64,000 nucleotides of DNA from Sulfitobacter noctilucae (GCF_000622365.1 NZ_JASC01000013.1:434001-498000); one strand, 5' to 3'; shown: positions 1 to 10,693, counted from the first letter of the stretch. A program made the numbers and translations. Notes: generated from the sequence alone by a model not told the origin.

Positions 1-507
1 CACGCGCCGATGAACACCATCATCGCCATTCTCTCTTCCGCAATGGGTGCGCTCTATATCCAAGTGCTATCGCTTGTCATCGTCCTGTTCACCTACCACG
101 TCGCCTGGACCCCGGTCGAGATTGAGCAACCTGCTCAAGCCTTTGGCATGGTGTTGCTTGCATGGTTCACCGGCTGCGCTTTGGGTCTGCTGCTGCTGGC
201 GTTGAAGCCGTGGTTCCCCTCCATCGTGTCCTTGCTAGCGATGGTGTATCAACGGGCCAATATGATTGCCTCGGGCAAGATGTTCGTGGCGAACACGCTG
301 CCGGGGTATATGCTGGCCATGTTCGACTGGAACCCGCTGTTCCACATTATTGACCAGGCGCGTGGTTTTGCTTTCATCAACTACAATCCGCGCTATTCAA
401 ACTGGGAATACGCATTCTGGGTCGGTGTTGTCTTTATTGTGCTAGGGCTGATGGGCGAATTCTACACACGCCGCCATGCCTCACTCAGCTGGAATGCACG
501 GCGCTAA
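1..507 (+). CDS. ABC-2 type polysaccharide/capsule export permease, C-terminal fragment
   Basis: The reading frame is already open at base 1, so the true start lies outside the window; the ATG at base 10 is probably internal. The visible 168 residues hold about four hydrophobic segments. The stretch from DWNPLFHIIDQARG (about residue 109 from that ATG) to the basic tail is typical of the last part of KpsM/Wzm-like ABC-2 permeases, which move lipid-linked polysaccharide across the inner membrane with a separate ATPase. The partner ATPase is not in the window. The gene ends 6 bases before the convergent alkB. The family call rests on the C-terminal pattern, so the exact substrate is unknown. 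Confidence 0.65.
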   Translation, partial: HAPMNTIIAILSSAMGALYIQVLSLVIVLFTYHVAWTPVEIEQPAQAFGMVLLAWFTGCALGLLLLALKPWFPSIVSLLAMVYQRANMIASGKMFVANTLPGYMLAMFDWNPLFHIIDQARGFAFINYNPRYSNWEYAFWVGVVFIVLGLMGEFYTRRHASLSWNARR

Positions 508-513
508 GCACGA

Positions 514-1113
514 TCACTTCACAACACGCAATGTCAGATTGATCCGTCCGCCCTTGGGCAGCAGCGTAGATGTGTCAGGCTTGATCCGATCCACTCCGTG
601 ATAGGTCAGACGCGCCGCGCCGCCCATCACGACGACGTCGCCTGACTGCAGCCAGATTGACTCGGTCTTGCCGCCGCGGGTGATATTGCCGATGCGAAAC
701 AACGCATCATCGCCCAGCGATACTGACACAACCGGCCAGTTGAAATCGGCTTCGTCGCGGTCTTGATGCAGTCCCATCCGGGCATCAGGCGCATAGTAAT
801 TGACCAGACAACACTCCGGCTTGCGAGCAAGACCGGTCGCACGGTCCCAGATCTCAAGCACCTCCTCCGGTATCGCGGGCCACGGGCGCCCGTTCGGATG
901 CGCTTTGACATACCGATAGCCCTTTTTGTCAGCGTACCATCCATAGATCCCGGCCGCTGTCATCCGAACCGACATGGGTTTACCATAGGGGGTATCTGGC
1001 CGAAACAGCGGTGCCTTTCGCACCACATCGCGTACCGTATCTGCCAATTTTTCCTGCGCGGTCCGGTCCAGAAACTCCTTGTAAATATCAAAGCCTCGCA
1101 GTGTCAAAGCCAT
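514..1113 (-). CDS. alkB: AlkB-like 2-oxoglutarate/Fe(II) DNA dealkylase
   Basis: AlkB removes methyl and other alkyl lesions from bases by oxidation, using Fe(II) and 2-oxoglutarate. The 199-residue protein has the iron ligands H116 and D118 (in GLHQDRDE) and H172 (in TYHGVDR). R190 and R196 near the C-terminus (RINLTLR) fit the 2-oxoglutarate-binding and substrate arginines. Length matches bacterial AlkB. I chose the ATG at 1113 because GGAGGGG lies just upstream; an in-frame TTG at 1128 would place that motif inside the gene. No ada gene is adjacent. It converges on the permease gene and is divergent from dnaK. Confidence 0.9.
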   Translation of the reverse strand: MALTLRGFDIYKEFLDRTAQEKLADTVRDVVRKAPLFRPDTPYGKPMSVRMTAAGIYGWYADKKGYRYVKAHPNGRPWPAIPEEVLEIWDRATGLARKPECCLVNYYAPDARMGLHQDRDEADFNWPVVSVSLGDDALFRIGNITRGGKTESIWLQSGDVVVMGGAARLTYHGVDRIKPDTSTLLPKGGRINLTLRVVK

Positions 1114-1185
1114 ACTTAACCCCTCCAATCACGCGCAATATAGAAAAATCCATGCAGATTCTCCGATTCATCCCCGTTCCAGTGG

Positions 1186-1214
1186 TTGCGAGGGCGATAC
1201 CCCCCCACTATATA
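1186..1214 (+). promoter_or_regulatory. Putative dnaK promoter
   Basis: TTGCGA (1186-1191) and TATATA (1209-1214) are separated by 17 bases, about 110 bases before dnaK. The C-rich run directly before TATATA (CCCCCAC) also resembles the -10 element of heat-shock sigma (RpoH) promoters, which is the usual control of dnaK in alphaproteobacteria. No CIRCE inverted repeat is visible. The alkB-dnaK gap (1114-1326) shows nothing else I can name. Confidence 0.45.
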
Positions 1215-1326
1215 CCCTCCGAACCGCTGAACGCACACCGCGTTTGGTGATACCGGATCGGGGCAAAGGTGCCGGAATGGGCCTTATGTCTCGTGTCATC
1301 GCCTTGATTAAAATGAGGGATCAAAA

Positions 1327-3246
1327 ATGTCTAAAGTAATCGGAATTGACCTTGGTACGACCAACAGCTGTATCGCCATCATGGACGGTAGCCAGCCCCG
1401 CGTGATCGAAAACGCCGAGGGCGCACGCACAACACCTTCTATCGTCGCCTTCACGGAAGACGAGCGTCTGGTAGGCCAGCCCGCAAAGCGGCAGGCCGTG
1501 ACCAACCCTGACAACACAATTTTCGGCGTTAAGCGCCTGATCGGCCGCCGCAACGACGATGCGGATCTGGCAAAAGATAAAAAGAACCTGCCCTTCAACG
1601 TGATTGATGGCGGCAACGGCGATGCTTGGGTCGAAGCCCGTGGAGACAAATACTCCCCATCGCAGATTTCTGCCTTCATTCTAGGTAAGATGAAAGAAAC
1701 CGCCGAGAGCTATCTTGGCGAGGAAGTCACGCAAGCGGTTATTACCGTTCCTGCCTACTTCAACGACGCACAGCGTCAGGCCACCAAAGACGCGGGCAAG
1801 ATTGCCGGCCTCGAAGTGCTCCGTATCATCAACGAGCCGACAGCCGCCGCGCTGGCCTATGGACTGGACAAAGAGAACACGCAAACCATCGCGGTCTATG
1901 ACCTTGGTGGTGGTACATTCGACGTGACCATTCTTGAGATCGACGATGGCTTGTTCGAAGTGAAATCGACAAACGGTGACACCTTCCTTGGTGGTGAAGA
2001 CTTTGACATGCGCATCGTCAACTACCTTGCGGAAGAGTTCAAAAAGACCAACGGCGTTGATCTGACCAAAGACAAGATGGCGCTGCAGCGTCTGAAAGAA
2101 GCTGCGGAAAAGGCCAAGATCGAACTGTCCTCTTCATCCCAGACGGAGATCAACCAGCCGTTCATCTCGATGGGCAAGGACGGTTCGCCGCTGCATATGG
2201 TCATGAAACTGACCCGTGCCAAGCTGGAGAGCCTGGTTGGCGATCTGATCAAGGCTTCCATGAAGCCATGTAAAGACGCGCTGAAAGACGCCGGTCTATC
2301 TGCCTCTGACATCGACGAAATCGTTCTGGTCGGTGGTATGACCCGGATGCCGAAAGTCGTGGAAGAAGTGACAAAGTTCTTCGGCAAAGAGCCGCACAAG
2401 GGCGTGAACCCTGATGAAGTTGTTGCCTTGGGTGCCGCCATTCAGGCCGGTGTTCTGCAAGGCGACGTCAAAGACGTGGTTCTGCTGGATGTAACACCGC
2501 TGTCGCTTGGCATCGAGACGCTTGGTGGTGTCTTCACCCGTCTGATCGACCGCAACACCACGATCCCGACGAAGAAGTCTCAGGTCTTCTCGACCGCCGA
2601 AGACAACCAGAACGCTGTGACGATCCGGGTTTTCCAGGGCGAGCGTGAGATGGCTGCCGACAACAAGATCCTCGGCGCCTTTAACCTCGAGAACATCCCT
2701 CCTGCCCCACGTGGCATGCCGCAGATCGAAGTGACCTTCGACATCGATGCCAACGGCATCGTGTCGGTTGGGGCTTTGGACAAAGGCACCATGAAAGAGC
2801 AGAAGATCACGATCCAGGCTTCGGGCGGCTTGTCGGATGCGGACATCGACCAGATGGTCAAGGACGCGGAAGAAAACGCCGAGGCGGATAAGGAACGTCG
2901 CGAGTTGGTGGATGCCAAGAACCAGGCGGAAAGCCTGATCCACTCGACCGAGAAGTCTGTGGAAGAGCATTCTGACAAGGTCGACCCAACCACCGTGGAA
3001 GCCATCGAACTGGCAATTGCTGCCTTGAAAGACGATCTGGAAACAGAAGACGCTGGCAAGATCAAAGCCGGCATCCAGAACGTCACCGAAGCCGCGATGA
3101 AGCTGGGTGAGGCGATTTACAAGGCCTCTGCCGAAGCGGGCGATGATGACATGGCTGCTGCCGCTGACGAAGCGGGCGGACCAGTAGACGATGACATCGT
3201 CGATGCCGAGTTCGAAGACCTCGACGACGACAAGCGCGCATCGTAA
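1327..3246 (+). CDS. dnaK: Molecular chaperone DnaK (Hsp70)
   Basis: ATP-dependent Hsp70 chaperone that binds exposed hydrophobic peptides and cycles with DnaJ (next gene) and GrpE (encoded at 53.2 kb). The 639 residues are full length. Visible marks are [10 protein letters not shown] at residues 5-14, the phosphate-binding [21 protein letters not shown], and the acidic tail ending [17 protein letters not shown] ribosome-binding site precedes the ATG. dnaJ follows 83 bases downstream with a hairpin between them, a common arrangement that lowers dnaJ expression relative to dnaK. Confidence 0.98.
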   Translation: MSKVIGIDLGTTNSCIAIMDGSQPRVIENAEGARTTPSIVAFTEDERLVGQPAKRQAVTNPDNTIFGVKRLIGRRNDDADLAKDKKNLPFNVIDGGNGDAWVEARGDKYSPSQISAFILGKMKETAESYLGEEVTQAVITVPAYFNDAQRQATKDAGKIAGLEVLRIINEPTAAALAYGLDKENTQTIAVYDLGGGTFDVTILEIDDGLFEVKSTNGDTFLGGEDFDMRIVNYLAEEFKKTNGVDLTKDKMALQRLKEAAEKAKIELSSSSQTEINQPFISMGKDGSPLHMVMKLTRAKLESLVGDLIKASMKPCKDALKDAGLSASDIDEIVLVGGMTRMPKVVEEVTKFFGKEPHKGVNPDEVVALGAAIQAGVLQGDVKDVVLLDVTPLSLGIETLGGVFTRLIDRNTTIPTKKSQVFSTAEDNQNAVTIRVFQGEREMAADNKILGAFNLENIPPAPRGMPQIEVTFDIDANGIVSVGALDKGTMKEQKITIQASGGLSDADIDQMVKDAEENAEADKERRELVDAKNQAESLIHSTEKSVEEHSDKVDPTTVEAIELAIAALKDDLETEDAGKIKAGIQNVTEAAMKLGEAIYKASAEAGDDDMAAAADEAGGPVDDDIVDAEFEDLDDDKRAS

Positions 3247-3268
3247 GTCGCCATCAGGAACCAATGAC

Positions 3269-3301
3269 AGGGCCGGTCCGATCCAGACGGGCCGGCCCTT
3301 T
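3269..3301 (+). terminator. Hairpin between dnaK and dnaJ, possible partial terminator
   Basis: AGGGCCGG (3269-3276) pairs perfectly with CCGGCCCT (3292-3299) around a 15-base loop and is followed by only a short T run (TTTA). It could attenuate transcription into dnaJ or stabilise the dnaK mRNA 3' end. Confidence 0.45.
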
Positions 3302-3329
3302 ACGTTCCAGCGAAAGGATATGATCCATC

Positions 3330-4481
3330 ATGGCTAAACGTGACTATTACGAGGTGCTTGGCGTCGCAAAGGGCGCGTCGGCAGACGAAATCAAAAAGGG
3401 CTATCGCACCAAAGCCAAAGAGCTGCACCCGGACCGGAACGCAGACAACCCCCAGGCGGAATCGCAGTTCAAAGAGGCCAACGAGGCTTATGAAGTGTTG
3501 AAGGACGCTGAGAAAAAAGCTGCCTATGACCGCTATGGCCATGCGGCATTCGAGGGTGGCATGGGCGGCGGCGGTGGTCGCAGACCGGGTGGCCCCGGGC
3601 AAGGTGATTTCTCATCCGCCTTCTCGGACGTCTTCGACGATCTGTTCGGTGACTTCATGGGCCAGCGCGGCGGGCAGGGCGGCGGCCGTCGTGCTGCGCG
3701 CGGGGCAGACCTGCGCTATAACTTGCGCGTCACTCTGGAAGAGGCCTACGCAGGGCTGCAGAAGTCGATCAACGTACCGACGTCCGTGCAATGCGACAGC
3801 TGTTCCGGCTCCGGTGCCGAGGGTGGTGCAGAACCCACAACCTGCCCCACTTGCTCCGGCATGGGGAAAGTGCGGGCGCAGCAAGGGTTCTTTACGGTTG
3901 AACGCACCTGTCCGACCTGTTCGGGCATGGGCCAGATCGTCAAGAACCCCTGCAAGACCTGTCATGGCGCGGGCCGCATAGAAAAAGAGCGCTCTTTGAG
4001 CGTGAACATACCAGCGGGTGTTGAAACCGGTACGCGTATTCGCCTGTCTGGCGAAGGCGAGGCCGGGATGCGCGGCGGACCTTCGGGTGATCTGTATATC
4101 TTTATCGAAGTGACCGAACACGACCTGTTTGATCGCGAAGGGCCGAACCTTTTCTGTCGCGTTCCGGTGTCGATGAGCACAGCTGCCCTTGGCGGTAACA
4201 TCGAAGTGCCGACGATTGATGGTGGGCGGGGTCGCGTACAGATCCCGGCAGGCAGCCAATCCGGTCGCCAGATGCGGCTGCGTGGCAAGGGAATGCCACC
4301 GCTACGGGGCGGCGGCGTGGGTGACATGATCATCGAGCTTGCCGTGGAAACGCCGGTCAAGCTGACGTCACGCCAGAAGGAATTGCTGAAAGAGTTCGAA
4401 GATCTGTCGTCCGAGAACAATCCGGAAAGCAGCAGCTTTTTCTCCAGCGTGAAGTCCTTTTGGGATTCGATGAAAGGCTAG
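3330..4481 (+). CDS. dnaJ: Chaperone DnaJ (Hsp40, type I)
   Basis: Co-chaperone that delivers clients to DnaK and stimulates its ATPase. The 383 residues hold a J domain with HPD at 33-35, a Gly/Phe-rich linker at about 75-125, and four CxxCxGxG zinc motifs starting at C155, C172, C194 and C208. The C-terminal substrate-binding domains follow. Length and domain order are those of a complete type I DnaJ. It is downstream of dnaK in the same direction, so the two probably share a heat-shock promoter. Confidence 0.98.
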   Translation: MAKRDYYEVLGVAKGASADEIKKGYRTKAKELHPDRNADNPQAESQFKEANEAYEVLKDAEKKAAYDRYGHAAFEGGMGGGGGRRPGGPGQGDFSSAFSDVFDDLFGDFMGQRGGQGGGRRAARGADLRYNLRVTLEEAYAGLQKSINVPTSVQCDSCSGSGAEGGAEPTTCPTCSGMGKVRAQQGFFTVERTCPTCSGMGQIVKNPCKTCHGAGRIEKERSLSVNIPAGVETGTRIRLSGEGEAGMRGGPSGDLYIFIEVTEHDLFDREGPNLFCRVPVSMSTAALGGNIEVPTIDGGRGRVQIPAGSQSGRQMRLRGKGMPPLRGGGVGDMIIELAVETPVKLTSRQKELLKEFEDLSSENNPESSSFFSSVKSFWDSMKG

Positions 4482-4540
4482 GGCGCGCCAAAGAGCGTTT
4501 TTCTTCAAGACTCCGACACAATTAACCGAATCCTAACCAT

Positions 4541-4560
4541 GCCCGCAGCATTCTGCGGGC
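4541..4560 (+). promoter_or_regulatory. Perfect hairpin abutting the radC start codon
   Basis: GCCCGCAG (4541-4548) and CTGCGGGC (4553-4560) form an 8-bp stem with loop CATT, and the radC ATG starts at the very next base. There is no T run on the plus strand, so it is not a standard terminator for dnaJ. It occupies the place where a ribosome-binding site should be. Confidence 0.6.
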
Positions 4561-5316
4561 ATGTCTCATTTTGCCGAACACCCTTCGCCCTATTTGCTGG
4601 ATGAAGCCCCTGAGGCTCTTGTAGCCTCCCCTAACGCGGGACAGCCCTCTTACATCAAGGATCACCGTCAACGTCTGCGCTCCCGATTCCGGCAGGGTGG
4701 TGCAGAACCGATGCCAGATTACGAACTCCTCGAATTGCTTCTGTTCCGCGCCATTCCCCGGCGGGACGTCAAGCCGCTCGCCCGTGCCCTTTTGGACAGG
4801 TTCGGCGATTTCAATCGCGTAATTTCCGCTTCTGATACGCGGCTCAAAGACATCGATGGAGTCGGTGAGGCTGTTGTAACCGAACTCAAGATCGTCGAAG
4901 CGGCCGCGCAACGGTTGGCCCGTGCCAAAGTGATGCAACGCCATGTCGTGTCGAGTTGGGATGCGCTGCTGGACTATTGCCACACCACGATGGCACATCG
5001 CGAAACCGAAGAATTCCGCGTGCTGTATCTTGATCGAAAAAACGTTCTGATCGCGGATGAGGCGCAGGGCAAAGGCACCGTGGATCATGTGCCGGTCTAT
5101 CCCCGCGAGGTGGCCAAACGGGCGCTGGAACTGAATGCCTCCGCTATGATCCTTGTGCATAATCATCCGTCGGGCGACCCGACGCCATCCGGCGCTGATA
5201 TAGATATGACAAATCAAATCGCTGCGGCATGCGGTGCTTTGGGTTTAACCCTGCATGACCATCTGATCATCGGCAAATCTGCTGAACTCAGCTTTCGCGC
5301 TGAAGGATACCTTTAG
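4561..5316 (+). CDS. radC: RadC/YicR family JAMM-motif protein
   Basis: The family was named for DNA repair, but its biochemical role is unsettled. The 251-residue protein has an N-terminal helix-hairpin-helix-like region (about 85-110). A C-terminal metalloprotease-type JAMM domain carries H200, H202, S210 and D213 in the HNHPSGDPTPSGADID motif. The ATG at 4561 gives the usual family length, but no Shine-Dalgarno sequence precedes it, because a hairpin occupies that space. The last 4 bases overlap the convergent gene at 5313. Confidence 0.9.
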   Translation: MSHFAEHPSPYLLDEAPEALVASPNAGQPSYIKDHRQRLRSRFRQGGAEPMPDYELLELLLFRAIPRRDVKPLARALLDRFGDFNRVISASDTRLKDIDGVGEAVVTELKIVEAAAQRLARAKVMQRHVVSSWDALLDYCHTTMAHRETEEFRVLYLDRKNVLIADEAQGKGTVDHVPVYPREVAKRALELNASAMILVHNHPSGDPTPSGADIDMTNQIAAACGALGLTLHDHLIIGKSAELSFRAEGYL

Positions 5317-6872
5317 CGCACCCAAACCTCGACGCGACGGTTCGCCTGTCTGCCCCAAGCGGTATCATCACAGGCCATCGGCATCGCCTCGCCAAAGGCA
5401 TCCACGCCAAGGGTCAGACGATCCGGATTGGCCGTTACCGCTGCCGCTGTGACAGCGCGCAAAACCGCTTCCGCACGGCGCAGGGCGATCTCCCGGTTTG
5501 GTTTGGGCGCGCCTTCGCCATCGCTGAACCCGACAAACAGCAATTGCCGCGCATCGTATCGTCCCTGTTCCAACGCGCGGGCAAGCTGTTGCACATTGGA
5601 CCGCGATTGGGCGTCGAGGCGAATTGACCCGGTTTCAAAGCGAAAGGTTGTCGTCAGCCGCGCCATCGGGGTGAGTGTCGCGGTCATACGTTGCAGTTCT
5701 TGAAGCGGTATTTCCGGACCGGCAACGGTGATTGCATTGGCAAACCGGTTACCCTGCTGCTCGATCGCGATTTCCTCTGGCGCCTGATCCACAAAACCAG
5801 CTCGGCGGATCACATTCTGTGCGCCTGCCCCCCGGGTAAAGGCCAGAAATTCCCGCGCGACTTGCGGCAATCGGCGTGCAGGAAAGTAAAGAAACATCGG
5901 TGCGGTCAGCGGATAATCCTCTGTCTTGATGGTCCGCCGTGCGGCATCCAGCGAAAAGCCGCAGCTTCCCCCAAGTGTCAGCACGCGCGTCGTGCGCCGC
6001 TCTGCATAGCTGGTGAGCCCGAGGGCCAGAATGTCTTTATTGACGGCGTCAGCGATCTGTTCCGGCAGATTATGCTGGATCGTATTCTCCGAAAGACGCA
6101 TGTTTTCCGGTGACATCACCCGGTCTTCGATCACTTGCGCCAGACCGCTGCCTGCCATCGGCACATGCAGTTCAATCGGCGCGTCAGGGCCGCCCAGTGC
6201 CTGCCAGTTCGTGATCTGACCGGCAAAAACCTGCGCCAGTGTCAGTGGCGCGATATTCTTGATCGGATTGCCGGCCGCGACAACAGGCACCAGCGCATCC
6301 AGCGCCAGAACACGGCTTCGGTTCGGGCCAGTCAGGTCGCCCATGCCCGCATCGCGCGCCAATTTACGTTCTTCTGGCCTGATCTCGCGTAGAGCCATCA
6401 CAATGTCAGCCTCATTCGCCAAAAGGTCGGCAAAGCCCTCGTCCGTATTGCTGGCATGAAAGCCAAAACGGGCGGCTAGTTTGCCCGTATCACGCCGCGT
6501 CAACAGAAGGGCAAAGCGCGTCGCATCGATTTGTTCTCGTTCCATCACATAGCCGTTGCGCTGCGCGTAGGCTTCGACCAGCGCAGGCATCAACACAGCA
6601 CCCATCGTGGCAGAACCGGACATCTCAACCTCGGCCACAAACTCCGTCAGATTGGGACAGCCTGGTCCGATACAGGATACGCCGGATCCGTCGACCGTGA
6701 GTTCACCGAATTCCGTGGCGACACGATAGAATTCACCGTCAAATCCCAACAAGGTTCCGCTCAGTTCAACCTTGCCATCCCTTGATGTGAGGGTGACATC
6801 CTGCGCGGCGGCACAGGTGACGGAAAAAAGAAAAAGTGCGGCGAAAACCGCCGCACGTTTCAGACTGATCAT
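5313..6872 (-). CDS. Exported PstS-like substrate-binding protein fused to an OmpA-type domain
   Basis: The protein is 519 residues. A signal peptide covers about 1-23 (cut near CAAAQ). A periplasmic phosphate-type binding-protein domain (about 85-365) contains a GSATMG motif resembling the PstS GSGT loop. A C-terminal OmpA/MotB-like peptidoglycan-binding domain (about 395-519) ends NRRVEVWVR. The combination suggests a periplasmic ligand-binding or sensing protein tethered to the cell wall. There is no ABC transporter next to it, so transport is doubtful. It starts 17 bases after the neighbour at 6890, so the two are probably cotranscribed. AGAGG precedes the ATG. Confidence 0.75.
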   Translation of the reverse strand: MISLKRAAVFAALFLFSVTCAAAQDVTLTSRDGKVELSGTLLGFDGEFYRVATEFGELTVDGSGVSCIGPGCPNLTEFVAEVEMSGSATMGAVLMPALVEAYAQRNGYVMEREQIDATRFALLLTRRDTGKLAARFGFHASNTDEGFADLLANEADIVMALREIRPEERKLARDAGMGDLTGPNRSRVLALDALVPVVAAGNPIKNIAPLTLAQVFAGQITNWQALGGPDAPIELHVPMAGSGLAQVIEDRVMSPENMRLSENTIQHNLPEQIADAVNKDILALGLTSYAERRTTRVLTLGGSCGFSLDAARRTIKTEDYPLTAPMFLYFPARRLPQVAREFLAFTRGAGAQNVIRRAGFVDQAPEEIAIEQQGNRFANAITVAGPEIPLQELQRMTATLTPMARLTTTFRFETGSIRLDAQSRSNVQQLARALEQGRYDARQLLFVGFSDGEGAPKPNREIALRRAEAVLRAVTAAAVTANPDRLTLGVDAFGEAMPMACDDTAWGRQANRRVEVWVR

Positions 6873-6889
6873 GTGACCTCTGGCGTAGA

Positions 6890-7888
6890 CTATTTGCCAG
6901 CGACTTTCAGGTCTTGGAGCAAATTATTCAACACAAGAAAATCACCTTCTGCTTCGCATTCCGGAACAGAGAGCGTGAGGTTCTGCGTTTTAATCTGTCC
7001 CTTGCTGCCAATTTCGAGCGATTGCGCCTCGATCTCTAGGCCACAGTTCGCCTGAGTCACGGCCGCTTCGACACTCAGCGCAATGTTACCTGCGCGGTCG
7101 TTGTACGCCTTAGGAAAACTGTAGACTTCGGCCAGCAACGGTTCTGGCGCGCTGGTATCGCCATGCAGTGTCAGCACGCCACTGGCACCCGAAACAGCAT
7201 CTGCAATGCTTCCCGGCGCATCGCTCCAGATATGTCCTTTGCTACCGTAGTTGGCACCGAATTCGCGCGCGTGAATCTGAAAACCGGTGTTGCCCTTCCA
7301 CTGAAGAACGGCGCGGTCATAGTCAGCAAGCTCTTCGACGGTGGTCTGCGCAACGGCACCTTCGCCATTCGAGAACGCAAGGATATACACCGCGTCGATA
7401 GACAGCGCCGGTACTTTGATTTCAAGCGCGCCAGCGTCGGACGTGGTTTCGGTAAAGATCATGCCGTTGTGGTGCACTGTCACGCGTTCGTTCGGAAGAC
7501 AGGACGCGTTCAGTGTCAAGTCGACCATCGCGCCGGCAATGGGACGGGCGGAAGCAGATACTTCGCATGCGGGTGCGACAGTTGCTTCTGGCGAAACAGG
7601 CTCGGGCAGGACACTGCTTGGGGCCGCCACAGTCACGACCTCGTCGACAGGGTCGGGCAAGGCGATGCCGGTATCGAACTCGGCTGAAGTCAGTGTAATT
7701 TCTTGGACATCCAACAGACTGTCCGTGGTGCTTGAGGCAGTCAGAATGGAGCCCTCGGCCGCATTGATCTGTGCGGACGTTTCACCATAGCGCTCCTGCG
7801 CCGTGTCAGAGCTTTGCATGAAAAAACCGATACCAGCAGCACAAGCCAATGCGCCCACTCCGGTTAGAATCTCTTTCGTGCGTACCAT
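6890..7888 (-). CDS. Membrane-anchored or secreted protein of unknown function downstream of secA
   Basis: I do not recognise a characterised family. From the ATG at 7888 (well-placed AAGGGG) the protein has 332 residues. It begins with a hydrophobic N-terminal segment (about 7-24, uncleaved anchor or signal), followed by a low-complexity Pro/Val/Ser linker. A beta-rich domain around residues 115-190 contains a paired-cysteine, Ig-like stretch (ACEVSASARP to SCLPNERVTV). The C-terminal half carries further cysteines (NCGLE, PECEAE). The frame stays open upstream to 7936, but that extension lacks a ribosome-binding site. It lies between secA and the OmpA-fusion gene on the same strand, so an envelope role is likely but unproven. 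Confidence 0.6.
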   Translation of the reverse strand: MVRTKEILTGVGALACAAGIGFFMQSSDTAQERYGETSAQINAAEGSILTASSTTDSLLDVQEITLTSAEFDTGIALPDPVDEVVTVAAPSSVLPEPVSPEATVAPACEVSASARPIAGAMVDLTLNASCLPNERVTVHHNGMIFTETTSDAGALEIKVPALSIDAVYILAFSNGEGAVAQTTVEELADYDRAVLQWKGNTGFQIHAREFGANYGSKGHIWSDAPGSIADAVSGASGVLTLHGDTSAPEPLLAEVYSFPKAYNDRAGNIALSVEAAVTQANCGLEIEAQSLEIGSKGQIKTQNLTLSVPECEAEGDFLVLNNLLQDLKVAGK

Positions 7889-7990
7889 CTTGGTCCCCTT
7901 CGAACGGATGTTTCCAAGATCGTGATGCCGCAACATCAGGGCCGGGATATGACAGCCGTTAGGGGAATTTAAGGCAAAAGCTGGGCGACG

Positions 7991-10693
7991 TCAGGAGAGC
8001 CGCCCATGGCAATGCTTGAACTTCTTTCCCGAACCGCACGGACAAGGATCGTTCCGACCCGGAGTACCCCAAGTGGTCGGATCGTCTTCATCAAACCCTT
8101 CTGCCACAGCTGTGGGGGAGGGTGCTGGCGGCGTATCTTCGCGTTCTCCGGCTGCCTGCATTGCGGCTTGCTGTGCGCGCATCTCTTCGATCATCGCAGC
8201 GCGCTCTTCTTCCGACATCGGCTGCACCTGACCCAATTTCTGGGTCACATCCTGACGCAGGCTGTCCAACATCTGTTCAAACAGCTGGAAGGATTCATTC
8301 TTGTATTCGTTCAGCGGATCACGCTGGGCATAGCCACGGAAGCCGACAACCGACCGCAGGTGCTCTAGCGTCATCAAATGCTCGCGCCATTTCCCGTCAA
8401 TCGCCTGAAGCAGCAGTTGCTTCTCGATGTTGCGCATGTTGTCGGGGCCAAAGGCTTCGGCTTTGTCAGCCATCATCTTGTCCATCGCCTCGACCATCCG
8501 CTCGCGGATTACTTCATCGTCGACGCCTTCTTCCTCGCACCAATCAACAATGGGGAGGTTGATGTTCAACTGCTCTATCACGGCGTCGTTAAAGCCTTTG
8601 GTATCCCATTGATCCGCGTAGGTCTTCGGCGGCATATAGGTGTCGATCAGATCGTCAATCACTTGATGGCGCATGTCCGTTGTGATCTCGGACAAGTCCT
8701 GGCTTTCCATGATATCCCGGCGCTGGCCAAAGATCACTTTGCGCTGCTCGTTCATCACGTCGTCAAATTTCAGCAATTGCTTGCGGGTGTCAAAGTTGCG
8801 TCCTTCGACTTTGGCCTGCGCACGCTCCAACGACTTGTTCACCCAAGGGTGCACAATCGCTTCGCCTTCTTTCAATCCGAGCGTTGTCAGCACTTTCTCC
8901 AGCCGTTCGGAGCCGAAGATACGCATCAGGTCGTCTTCCAATGATAGGAAGAAAGACGTGCGACCCGGATCGCCCTGACGGCCCGAACGGCCCCGCAACT
9001 GGTTGTCGATGCGGCGGCTTTCGTGACGTTCCGACGCTAACACATAGAGACCACCGGCCTCCAGCACCTTTTTCTTCTCGTCCGCATGTTCTGCTTCGAT
9101 TTTGGCGCGGATCGCTTCGGGATCTGCATCGGGGTCGGCGTCCAGCGCTTCAAGTACCTTCAGCTCGACATTGCCGCCCAGCTGAATATCGGTGCCGCGC
9201 CCGGCCATGTTCGTCGCGATTGTGACGGCACCGAATTTACCGGCATCGGCAATGATCTGGGCTTCCTGTTCATGCTGGCGGGCGTTCAGCACGTTGTGCT
9301 GGATGCCTGCGGCGGTCAGCATCTGGCTCAATTGCTCCGATTTTTCGATCGAGGTCGTACCGACAAGGCAGGGCTGGCCCTTTGCATTGGCCTCCTGCAC
9401 CTTTTCGATCATCGCCTGATATTTCTCGCCCACGGTGCGGTACACCGCATCGTCTTCGTCCACGCGGGCAATAGGCACGTTCGTTGGGATTTCGACCACG
9501 CCAAGACCATATATCTCGGCGAATTCTTCGGCTTCGGTCAGGGCGGTGCCCGTCATTCCGGCCAGTTTGTCATACAGACGGAAGTAGTTCTGGAACGTCA
9601 CGGATGCGAGCGTGACGTTTTCGGACATGATGTTTGTGCCCTCTTTCGCCTCGATCGCCTGATGCAGGCCGTCCGACAAACGACGCCCCTGCATCATACG
9701 GCCCGTGAATTCGTCGATCAGCATGACCTCGCCATCGCGGACGATGTAGTCCTTGTCCTTCTGGAACAGTGTATGCGCGCGCAAACCCTGATTGACGTGG
9801 TGCACAATGGTCGTGCTTTCCGGGTCGTAAAGTGATTGGCCTTCTTCCATCAGACCATTCTTGCGCAGTAGGTCCTCCAGAAACTCGTTGCCGTCATCCG
9901 TGAACGTCACGTTGCGGGTTTTCTCGTCCAGCTCGTAATGCTCTGGCGACAGTTCGGGGATCAGCTTGTTGATCGTCACATACATATCGGACCGGTCTTG
10001 CGCAGGACCGGAGATGATCAGCGGCGTTCGCGCTTCGTCGATGAGGATACTGTCAACCTCATCCACGATGGCGAAAAAGTGATGCCTTTGCAGAATCTCG
10101 TCCAGGTTCGACTTCATATTGTCGCGTAGGTAATCGAACCCGAGCTCGTTGTTGGTGGCATAGGTGATGTCGCAACGATAGGCATCGCGTTTGGCTTCGT
10201 TGCTCATCCCTGAAATGGCGGCACCCGTGGTCAGGCCAAGGGTGGCAAACACTTTGCCCATCCAGTCCGCGTCACGCTGCACCAGGTATTCGTTCACGGT
10301 CACGATGTGCACGCCCTTGCCGGGCAGCGCATTCAGATAGGCCGCCAAGGCCGCGGTCAGCGTTTTGCCTTCACCCGTCTTCTGTTCGGAGATATTGCCC
10401 TGATGCAGGAAAATGGCCGCCATCACCTGCGTATCAAACGCCCGCAAGCCCAGTGTACGTCGGGCCGCCTCGCGACAGTTGGCGAAAGCTTCGGGCAGAA
10501 GATCGTCAAGGCTTTCTCCGGCCATGGCGCGTTTGGCCAAGGTCTCCGTGCGGTCCTTGATTCCGGCGTCCGTCAGTTTTTCAAACTCAGGCTCCAGCGC
10601 ATTGACCTTCTCCACCAATGGGCGCACGGCCTTGATCCGACGATCGTTTGGCGTGCCAAAGACCTTTTTGGCGATTGTTCCGAAACCCAGCAT
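7991..10693 (-). CDS. secA: Protein translocase ATPase SecA
   Basis: Motor ATPase that pushes unfolded precursors through SecYEG. From the ATG at 10693 ([12 protein letters not shown]) the protein has 900 residues. The Walker A motif KTGEGKTL is at about 105-112, the DEAD-like [13 protein letters not shown] at about 210, and a C-terminal zinc/SecB-binding motif [13 protein letters not shown] lies at 884-896. GGAG sits 8 bases upstream. The frame is open to an ATG at 10819, but the extension is unlike SecA and begins upstream of the predicted promoter, so I rejected it. Divergent from the parvulin gene. Confidence 0.97.
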   Translation of the reverse strand: MLGFGTIAKKVFGTPNDRRIKAVRPLVEKVNALEPEFEKLTDAGIKDRTETLAKRAMAGESLDDLLPEAFANCREAARRTLGLRAFDTQVMAAIFLHQGNISEQKTGEGKTLTAALAAYLNALPGKGVHIVTVNEYLVQRDADWMGKVFATLGLTTGAAISGMSNEAKRDAYRCDITYATNNELGFDYLRDNMKSNLDEILQRHHFFAIVDEVDSILIDEARTPLIISGPAQDRSDMYVTINKLIPELSPEHYELDEKTRNVTFTDDGNEFLEDLLRKNGLMEEGQSLYDPESTTIVHHVNQGLRAHTLFQKDKDYIVRDGEVMLIDEFTGRMMQGRRLSDGLHQAIEAKEGTNIMSENVTLASVTFQNYFRLYDKLAGMTGTALTEAEEFAEIYGLGVVEIPTNVPIARVDEDDAVYRTVGEKYQAMIEKVQEANAKGQPCLVGTTSIEKSEQLSQMLTAAGIQHNVLNARQHEQEAQIIADAGKFGAVTIATNMAGRGTDIQLGGNVELKVLEALDADPDADPEAIRAKIEAEHADEKKKVLEAGGLYVLASERHESRRIDNQLRGRSGRQGDPGRTSFFLSLEDDLMRIFGSERLEKVLTTLGLKEGEAIVHPWVNKSLERAQAKVEGRNFDTRKQLLKFDDVMNEQRKVIFGQRRDIMESQDLSEITTDMRHQVIDDLIDTYMPPKTYADQWDTKGFNDAVIEQLNINLPIVDWCEEEGVDDEVIRERMVEAMDKMMADKAEAFGPDNMRNIEKQLLLQAIDGKWREHLMTLEHLRSVVGFRGYAQRDPLNEYKNESFQLFEQMLDSLRQDVTQKLGQVQPMSEEERAAMIEEMRAQQAAMQAAGEREDTPPAPSPTAVAEGFDEDDPTTWGTPGRNDPCPCGSGKKFKHCHGRLS

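Noticed and set aside
1114-1326. CIRCE element upstream of dnaK
   Set aside because: No TTAGCACTC-N9-GAGTGCTAA inverted repeat is present here or upstream of hrcA/grpE.
2296-3264. Long open frame opposite dnaK (322 codons)
   Set aside because: It lies on the reverse strand of a highly conserved gene; its composition is only the complement of biased DnaK codons and it has no ribosome-binding site.
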